From contig NZ_AAXW01000112.1 in assembly GCF_000169335.1 (NCBI RefSeq), positions 1-6,960 of the forward strand: DNA of 6,960 nucleotides, in the 5' to 3' direction. The position numbers and the translations under genes are program-made. Under the pieces are notes generated by a model, which was given only the letters and a program-made list of their open reading frames with translations, was not told the origin of the DNA and searched no databases. Positions 1 through 3,987 of this stretch are shown in pieces. Each line of letters opens with the position of its first letter. Within the stretch, counting starts at the first letter, position 1. This DNA comes from Crocosphaera chwakensis CCY0110 (GTDB taxonomy: Bacteria > Cyanobacteriota > Cyanobacteriia > Cyanobacteriales > Microcystaceae).

Positions 1-24
1 TAACGTATAGGGGTCGAAAATAAC

Positions 25-61
25 TCATGTACACGGGGAAAGACTAGCGAACGTGACATGA
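25..61. repeat. Imperfect inverted repeat
   Basis: TCATGT plus CACG (25-30 and 32-35, with A31 unpaired) is complementary to CGTG plus ACATGA (52-61), giving ten base pairs with one bulge around a 16-base loop. No T-run follows, so it does not look like a terminator. It could be a protein-binding site or a structure that forms in single-stranded DNA during transfer. Its function is unknown. Confidence 0.45.
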
Positions 62-260
62 AGGGCAATCTAAAAAATTTTGCAGTTTTTAGTGTTTGAG
101 CCACTTTTAACTTGTCTTGGCCTCAAATCTCTCAAAGCTATACTTAATCAAGGTTATAGAACTTTCAGGGCATTTCTCTAATGGATGTTTTTTGCAGAGA
201 TTACCCAGAAGCTGCAATATTTAATCAAGCTGGCGGTATTAGATGACAATTAAGAGGAAG

Positions 261-290
261 GGTTCGCGGAGCGAGTGCGAAAGCACCGCC
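261..290. repeat. Short G+C-rich interspersed-repeat-like element
   Basis: A G+C-rich block in A+T-rich DNA. Its core is a perfect GTGC-GAAA-GCAC hairpin (275-286) with a GNRA-type tetraloop, preceded by TTCGCGGAGCGA and followed by CGCC. In my recollection the wording resembles small palindromic repeats scattered through many filamentous and unicellular cyanobacterial genomes (of the type GCGGAGCGTGCCGAAGGCA), but this could not be checked here. If so, it is a non-coding repeat acquired from, or shared with, a host chromosome. Confidence 0.4.
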
Positions 291-325
291 AAATATACTT
301 TTTCTGATGTATGGCATAAAGCAGA

Positions 326-331
326 TATAAT
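326..331 (+). promoter_or_regulatory. Possible -10 box for the gene at 410
   Basis: A perfect TATAAT lies 78 bases before the ATG at 410. No good -35 hexamer is seen at the usual distance (TCTGAT at 303-308), which is not unusual in cyanobacteria but makes this a weak call in A+T-rich DNA. Confidence 0.25.
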
Positions 332-409
332 CAAGCTTTAGGTTCAATGACTTGACGAAAGACAAAAAAAGCAGCCTGGAACCGACTGTAGTGAATTCAA
401 CAATAATTT

Positions 410-1093
410 ATGCCTATGAAACCTGGTCATCCTAAACAAAATAAAATTCCTATTTTATCTACTGTTATTTCAATTTTTGGATTAATTTATTTATTACTTG
501 TTTTGTTAGGTCAAGTAGATGAACAAAGTAGTAGATTTCAAATTCCTGAAGTTATTATATTTACTATAATCCTTTTATTAAATACGCAAACTTTAAACCG
601 ATTATCAAAACTGGTGGTTGGAAAAGACGGAATTACACTAGAATTAAATGAACTTAAGAAAAGTCAAAATAAAATTCAAGAAACTCAAGAGAAAATTCAG
701 TCTGCTCAACAAGATCAACAAGAATCAATTAGTGAATTGAGAGAAATTCTAAAAAATTTTCTTGAGAATAATCAACCCCTTGTTGATAAGTTAAGACAAA
801 TTAGCGAAGTTTCTCTAGCTGATAGATTTTTAGGTAGTCAATCTTCTTCCCAAGTATTAGAAAAAGATTTTCGTGAAACTTCAGAAGAGCCTTCTTCTGA
901 AGTTTTAAAGAATACGGCACCTAGTAGTTTATCCTCCCTACTTCAGATAGCAGCAAATCATCCTGGTGTAGTTGAAGGTTTATTAAGTCAAGCAAAAAAG
1001 AAAGTAAAAAACAATAGTAATAGAGGGAATAATATACAATCCTTAGAGAGTACATCATCATCTACCAAAGAGAAGAAGGAAGATACTGACTAG
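410..1093 (+). CDS. Hypothetical protein with two hydrophobic segments and a coiled coil
   Basis: I do not recognise this 227-residue protein. Residues about 14-34 and 46-60 are hydrophobic and would make a membrane hairpin. A short basic stretch and a GKDGITLELNEL segment (71-82) follow, then a heptad-like, glutamine-rich coiled coil (about 78-125). The last 90 residues are serine-rich and charged, probably disordered, and end in a lysine/glutamate tail. The likely placement is the inner membrane with a long cytoplasmic part. ATG 410 is used here; ATG 416 is an equally possible start, and neither has a clear Shine-Dalgarno site. It is A+T-rich and on the strand opposite to the backbone genes, as is the TIR-like gene, which suggests cargo rather than plasmid backbone. 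Its 3' end overlaps the convergent recombinase gene by 32 bases. A role in defence, partition or surface exclusion would be guesswork. Confidence 0.7.
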   Translation: MPMKPGHPKQNKIPILSTVISIFGLIYLLLVLLGQVDEQSSRFQIPEVIIFTIILLLNTQTLNRLSKLVVGKDGITLELNELKKSQNKIQETQEKIQSAQQDQQESISELREILKNFLENNQPLVDKLRQISEVSLADRFLGSQSSSQVLEKDFRETSEEPSSEVLKNTAPSSLSSLLQIAANHPGVVEGLLSQAKKKVKNNSNRGNNIQSLESTSSSTKEKKEDTD

Positions 1094-1919
1094 AACATTG
1101 ATTAGGTCTAGCAGTGAGATAGCGTTGAGTAGTTGTGATATCAGAATGCCCTAAAGATTGTTGAAGCAGAGAGATATCGCAACCGTTTTCTAAGCTGTGG
1201 GTAGCATGAGCATGGCGTAACCAGTGAGCAGAGGTTTTAGGGTTGATTCCTGCGTCTAAGGCTGCTTGTTTGACGATTTGGTGAATACGAGAGCGAGCAA
1301 GTTCTTTTTGTCGGCGGGAATAAAAGACAGCATCGGTATGGGGTGAGCGAAGGCTCTGAAACGCCATTAATTTAGCCCATAGACCGACGGGAATGAGAAC
1401 AACGCGGGATTGACCACCTTTGCCATCAATGAGGGCTTGACCGCCATCCTTGCGGGGCTGAAGATCCTGCCAGGTTAGACGAGATGCTTCACTGATTCGT
1501 AAACCACAGGCATAGATTAGGGAGAGCATTAAGAAATCACGATGGGTTTTAGTGGCGCGGATCAGCTTCTCGATGTCAGCCACATTTAAAAGCCTCTGTG
1601 AGAGCGTTTCTTTGGGTTTAGGGGGTTTGACCCGTGCAGCCACGTTAAAGGGCAAATAACCCACATCAAAGCAGTAGGAGAAGAGAGATTTGAGACAGAG
1701 TACCTTAACGCGAATGGTGTGAAGGGAATAACCGCGTAGTTTAAGGGAGTCTATCCAAAGTTGGATATCTTCGATTTTGACGTTAGAGAGGGGTTCTGAA
1801 GAAAAAGATTGGAATTGTTTGAGGGTGTTATTGTACAGTTGGCGGGTATGATTGGAGTTTTTATCAAAGAGCCAAGACCTGATGATTTCTGGATCAGAGG
1901 TGGATCGGGTGATGGGCAT
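1062..1919 (-). CDS. Tyrosine recombinase (XerC/D-like integrase)
   Basis: A site-specific DNA recombinase that cuts and rejoins DNA through a phosphotyrosine bond. Counting from the ATG at 1919 (285 residues), an N-terminal SAM-like core-binding domain covers about 10-95 and the catalytic domain about 110-270. All six active-site residues are visible: R141 (CGLRISEA), K167 (DGKGGQSR), H232 and R235 (HWLRHAHATH), H258 (LGHSDI) and nucleophile Y267 (QRYL). Length and spacing fit XerD-type enzymes. An in-frame TTG at 1928 would add three residues, but the ATG is more likely. The gene lies 67 bases after repL on the same strand and is probably co-transcribed with it. On a small plasmid its likely job is multimer resolution, although integration into a host replicon is possible; no core site could be assigned. 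The 18 residues after the tyrosine run antisense into the convergent gene. It looks richer in G+C than the plus-strand genes. Confidence 0.93.
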   Translation of the reverse strand: MPITRSTSDPEIIRSWLFDKNSNHTRQLYNNTLKQFQSFSSEPLSNVKIEDIQLWIDSLKLRGYSLHTIRVKVLCLKSLFSYCFDVGYLPFNVAARVKPPKPKETLSQRLLNVADIEKLIRATKTHRDFLMLSLIYACGLRISEASRLTWQDLQPRKDGGQALIDGKGGQSRVVLIPVGLWAKLMAFQSLRSPHTDAVFYSRRQKELARSRIHQIVKQAALDAGINPKTSAHWLRHAHATHSLENGCDISLLQQSLGHSDITTTQRYLTARPNQCSSQYLPSSLW

Positions 1920-1961
1920 AGTCGGCAATATAGCATGTTATGTTTAGTCCATATTAAAAGA

Positions 1962-1969
1962 GCGATCGC
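1962..1969. repeat. HIP1 octamer
   Basis: GCGATCGC, the highly iterated palindrome of cyanobacterial genomes, lies in the gap between repL and the recombinase gene. It is the only copy I found in the window. It supports a cyanobacterial host but says nothing about local function. Confidence 0.8.
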
Positions 1970-1986
1970 TGTAAAATACATTTGAT

Positions 1987-2505
1987 TTAGGTTTCTGGCT
2001 CAGTTTCCTTACCTTTGAGCATTACCATTAGACGGCGTTTAACATCACCGTTGTCTTCTTTACGGGCTAAAGTCTTAGTCGTAAAGGCTGCATATTTCTT
2101 GCTAGTGTTCCAGCTTTTCCAAACTTCATCTGGATCTAAGCAGTAGGCATAAACTGTACCTGCTCCTAACTTAATTCGTAAAACAATATTATTTTGATCA
2201 AGCCATTTAGTTCCTCTTTGAATTGAGCGAACACTAATATCTAGTTCATCAGCTAGTAATTGTTGAGAAGCAACAACCGCACCCGTACCAGGTTCAATAT
2301 GTTTGGCTAAAAACATATAAATTTTGGCAGCTAATGGATATTCTCCAAGAATTGCGATAACTCTATCAAAGCCTTTTGGATACATTTGAACAAAGTTTTT
2401 ATTCTTTTTTTTATCTCTATTTTTCTCTTCTTCGCTTAATCGTTCATCGACTAATTGTATAAAACGTTGTAATCGTTCTTCAGTTGTTGCAACAGTCATA
2501 TCCAT
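1987..2505 (-). CDS. repL: RepL-like plasmid replication initiator (winged helix)
   Basis: A 172-residue protein that resembles the RepL family of plasmid replication proteins. After a charged, lysine/glutamate-rich N-terminus (about 8-37) comes an NFVQMYPKGFDRVI stretch (37-50), then a winged helix-turn-helix: helices about 54-69 and 79-88, recognition helix about 91-104 (SVRSIQRGTKWL), and a beta wing about 107-123. It ends with the DPDEVWKSWNTSKKYAAF block (124-141), the part most like RepL proteins, where a similar WKS..(N)KK.YA.F segment follows the wing. Such proteins bind the origin and are needed for replication, and often also act on their own promoter. The ATG at 2505 is preceded by a weak GAG, and a perfect TATAAT (2548-2553) sits 43 bases before it, among GTCG/CGAC motifs. 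The alternative is a winged-helix transcription regulator. Being the only replication-like gene on the plasmid favours RepL. Confidence 0.72.
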   Translation of the reverse strand: MDMTVATTEERLQRFIQLVDERLSEEEKNRDKKKNKNFVQMYPKGFDRVIAILGEYPLAAKIYMFLAKHIEPGTGAVVASQQLLADELDISVRSIQRGTKWLDQNNIVLRIKLGAGTVYAYCLDPDEVWKSWNTSKKYAAFTTKTLARKEDNGDVKRRLMVMLKGKETEPET

Positions 2506-2547
2506 GTCAAAAACTCATTTGTCGGGTGTACCTGTCATTTCAGTCAA

Positions 2548-2553
2548 ATTATA
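2548..2553 (-). promoter_or_regulatory. Probable -10 box of repL with flanking GTCG motifs
   Basis: On the minus strand this reads TATAAT, 43 bases before the repL start. A -35 at 17 bases would be CGTAAA, which is poor. The box is surrounded by GTCG/CGAC words: TGTCG at 2520-2524, CGAC at 2554-2557, and TGTCG (2563-2567) facing CGACA (2575-2579) as a five-base inverted repeat around seven bases. That arrangement would suit an operator for a repressor, RepL itself being the obvious candidate. Confidence 0.45.
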
Positions 2554-2633
2554 CGACGGATGTGTCGCAATTTACGACAAATTTATTAGCCATTTATTTG
2601 AGTATTTGTACTTAAACTAAGTATATTTACTCA

Positions 2634-2673
2634 TGACACGCCAATGGCAGGTAGACACGCCATTGGCGTGTCA
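2634..2673. repeat. Perfect inverted repeat, 15-base arms
   Basis: TGACACGCCAATGGC (2634-2648) and its exact complement (2659-2673) flank a 10-base loop. The right half forms a second palindrome of its own: GACACGCC and GGCGTGTC around ATT (2654-2672). The result is three near-identical GACACGCCAWTGG words, two direct at a 19-base step (2635, 2654) and one inverted. No T-run follows. It could be an initiator-binding site, a recombination site or a cruciform-forming element. Confidence 0.75.
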
Positions 2674-2747
2674 GGGGGTCAATGGCTGAAACCTGCATGA
2701 AATAAGGATCTTTTATTTTTTCCTTCTTATCTCAGTTAATGAAGGGG

Positions 2748-2769
2748 TCTGGGGAACACTTTTCCCAGA
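2748..2769. repeat. Small inverted repeat
   Basis: TCTGGG (2748-2753) faces CCCAGA (2764-2769). Pairing can continue by AA/TT after one bulged G. It sits between the two large palindromes of this intergenic region. No function can be assigned from the sequence. Confidence 0.4.
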
Positions 2770-2775
2770 AATAAC

Positions 2776-2823
2776 ATGGCGGTCAATGAATTATGACAAC
2801 GGATATAATTCATTGACCGCCAT
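2776..2823. repeat. Perfect inverted repeat, 19-base arms
   Basis: Arms 2776-2794 (starting ATGGCGGTCAATG) and 2805-2823 are exact complements with a 10-base loop, the same loop length as the palindrome at 2634-2673. Plus-strand transcription across it would give a very stable hairpin, followed after four bases by GATCTTTTC, so a terminator role is possible but the T-run is poor. Its position beside the repL control region makes a replication or recombination site at least as likely. Confidence 0.75.
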
Positions 2824-2895
2824 AACGATCTTTTCTTTAAGAATTGGGATGAGTAGGAGATGGTGTAGCGTGAGTATCTTGGATCACGAAAGCTA

Positions 2896-2916
2896 TATAA
2901 TTTAATCTCATATAAT
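2896..2916 (+). promoter_or_regulatory. Possible promoter -10 boxes of the TIR-like gene
   Basis: Two perfect TATAAT hexamers, at 2896-2901 and 2911-2916, lie 35 and 20 bases before the ATG at 2937. Neither has a clear -35 partner. The area is very A+T-rich, so chance matches are likely; at least one is plausible because the gene has no other evident promoter. Confidence 0.35.
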
Positions 2917-2936
2917 CAGACTAAACTATATAAATA

Positions 2937-3899
2937 ATGGAAAAAAGGACTTTAGAACCTAGGCCTGCTGTCTTTATAGGCTCTTCAGCAGAAAACCTAG
3001 ATTATGCTTATGCGATACAAGCAAACTTAGAACGTGATGCAGAACCTACTGTATGGAATCAAGATTTATTTAAGCTTAGTCAATCAACTCTTGAAGATTT
3101 ATGTCGTCAGGTAGAAAATTTTGACTTTTCTATTTTTGTATTCACGCCTAACGATACTGTCATTATAAGGAAAGAAGAAAATAGATCTGTAAGAGATAAC
3201 GTAGTTTTTGAGTTAGGTCTCTTTATAGGAAATTTGGGAAGAAACAGATGTTTTTTTATTATTCCAAGAGGTGAAGAATTTCATTTACCTACAGATTTAT
3301 TAGGTATTAAGGCTGGTACTTATGATTCAAGTCGACAAGATAAAAATTGGAAAGCAGCTTTAGGGCCAGCTTGTAGAGAAGTAATTAATAGTATCAGAGA
3401 ATTAGGAAAAAGAGGTTCTAGTAGATACCCTAATCAGAAAATAGATGAACTTGAGATAAAATTTGATTTTCTTGCAAATAAGCTACATAATGATCAAAAA
3501 AGACAAGCTAAGACAGAAACTAAAGTTGAAAGAAGTTTTGACTTTATACGTGAATGGGATTCTTATAGACAAGAGAGAATTAAAGCATATGAGCTATTTG
3601 TACAGCCTCATCTGACTACATCAGAAAATGGAGAAATATTGATAGATCGACAAAACGTAAAACCATTTTCAGAAAACGACGGAAGTGATAGGTATTATAT
3701 GAATGTAGTTATGGAATTTTTTGATAGACTTAATCTTGCTTATCAAAAGGAATTAATTGATAAAGATATAGTGGTTGAATATCTATCAAAAGATTATAAA
3801 TTGTGGGATGACGAATATTTTTCAATACAAAGAGATATAGAGAAAAATCCAGAGTTTATATATGGTTTTCCAGCTTCTTATAATTGGTTAAGGTCTTAA
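2937..3899 (+). CDS. TIR-like (Cap12/PF10137-type) probable NADase with DUF4760-like C-terminus
   Basis: A 320-residue protein in two parts. Residues about 10-155 form a TIR-like nucleotide-binding domain: VFIGSS loop (12-17), TVWNQDLFKLSQSTLE (38-53), FDFSIFVFTPND (62-73), and the RDNVVFELGLFIGNLGR block (86-102), in which E92 is at the place of the catalytic glutamate. Related domains in TIR-STING and other bacterial immune proteins cleave NAD+ and so stop growth of infected cells. A coiled-coil linker (about 165-200) leads to a helical domain (about 200-320) with MNVVMEFFDRLNLAYQKELIDKDIVVEYL (255-283) and a final SYNWL. This resembles DUF4760 and not STING. The likely role is a cytoplasmic anti-phage or anti-plasmid effector with the C-terminus as sensor or oligomeriser; that is inference. 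No cyclase or partner gene is adjacent. The gene is A+T-rich, on the strand opposite to the backbone, and has no clear Shine-Dalgarno site. Confidence 0.83.
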   Translation: MEKRTLEPRPAVFIGSSAENLDYAYAIQANLERDAEPTVWNQDLFKLSQSTLEDLCRQVENFDFSIFVFTPNDTVIIRKEENRSVRDNVVFELGLFIGNLGRNRCFFIIPRGEEFHLPTDLLGIKAGTYDSSRQDKNWKAALGPACREVINSIRELGKRGSSRYPNQKIDELEIKFDFLANKLHNDQKRQAKTETKVERSFDFIREWDSYRQERIKAYELFVQPHLTTSENGEILIDRQNVKPFSENDGSDRYYMNVVMEFFDRLNLAYQKELIDKDIVVEYLSKDYKLWDDEYFSIQRDIEKNPEFIYGFPASYNWLRS

Positions 3900-3916
3900 T
3901 TTAGTTAAGGCCTTAA
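3888..3916. terminator. Stem-loop over the 3' end of the TIR-like gene
   Basis: TTAAGGTCTTAA (3888-3899) pairs with TTAAGGCCTTAA (3905-3916) over a five-base loop: twelve pairs in RNA, one of them G-U. The TIR stop codon is inside the left arm. What follows is TAAAATTT, not a clean T-run, so termination may be weak. It lies between two convergent genes, where a terminator is expected. The right arm is also a palindrome by itself. Confidence 0.45.
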
Positions 3917-3987
3917 TAAAATTTAATCATTGCAAATTGAATATAAAAACACAGCACAATACATAGTAGAAAAATGAATTAGGTTAT

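Larger units (their letters stand above)
1..409. other. Gene-free region before the first plus-strand gene
   Basis: No convincing coding sequence is visible on either strand. The stretch holds an imperfect inverted repeat (25-61), a short G+C-rich repeat (261-290) that stands out from its A+T-rich surroundings, and a TATAAT box (326-331). A 21-codon frame at 181-246 has no recognisable ribosome site or similarity. If the window is a closed circle, this region continues the stretch after 6839 and would be the first part to enter a recipient from the candidate oriT. Confidence 0.6.
2506..2936. other. Divergent intergenic region; candidate replication origin
   Basis: This gap between repL (minus) and the TIR-like gene (plus) holds no gene. 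In order it shows GTCG/CGAC motifs around the repL promoter, a 15-base-arm palindrome (2634-2673), a pyrimidine-rich tract (2707-2729), a smaller palindrome (2748-2769), a 19-base-arm palindrome (2776-2823), and the A+T-rich TIR promoter area. The words GGTCAATG (2677-2684, 2781-2788) and GATCTTTT (2707-2714, 2827-2834) each occur twice, once with each large palindrome. Such a density of palindromes next to an initiator gene suggests the origin or a copy-control region. This is inference from position and structure. Confidence 0.45.

Noticed and set aside
181..246. 21-codon plus-strand frame in the first intergenic region
   Set aside because: Short, no ribosome site and no similarity that I recognise; possibly a gene remnant, but nothing supports it.
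1751..1981. Minus-strand 76-codon frame overlapping the recombinase N-terminus
   Set aside because: It lies in another frame of a clear tyrosine recombinase gene and has no domain-like pattern; a chance shadow.
2776..2823. Large palindrome as a simple terminator
   Set aside because: No gene runs into it from either side (both neighbours start away from it), and the following T-run is poor.
3429..3899. C-terminal half of the TIR-like protein as a STING domain
   Set aside because: Total length and TIR position resemble bacterial TIR-STING, but I see no STING-like nucleotide-binding motifs, and there is no cyclase gene in the window. The segment resembles DUF4760 better.
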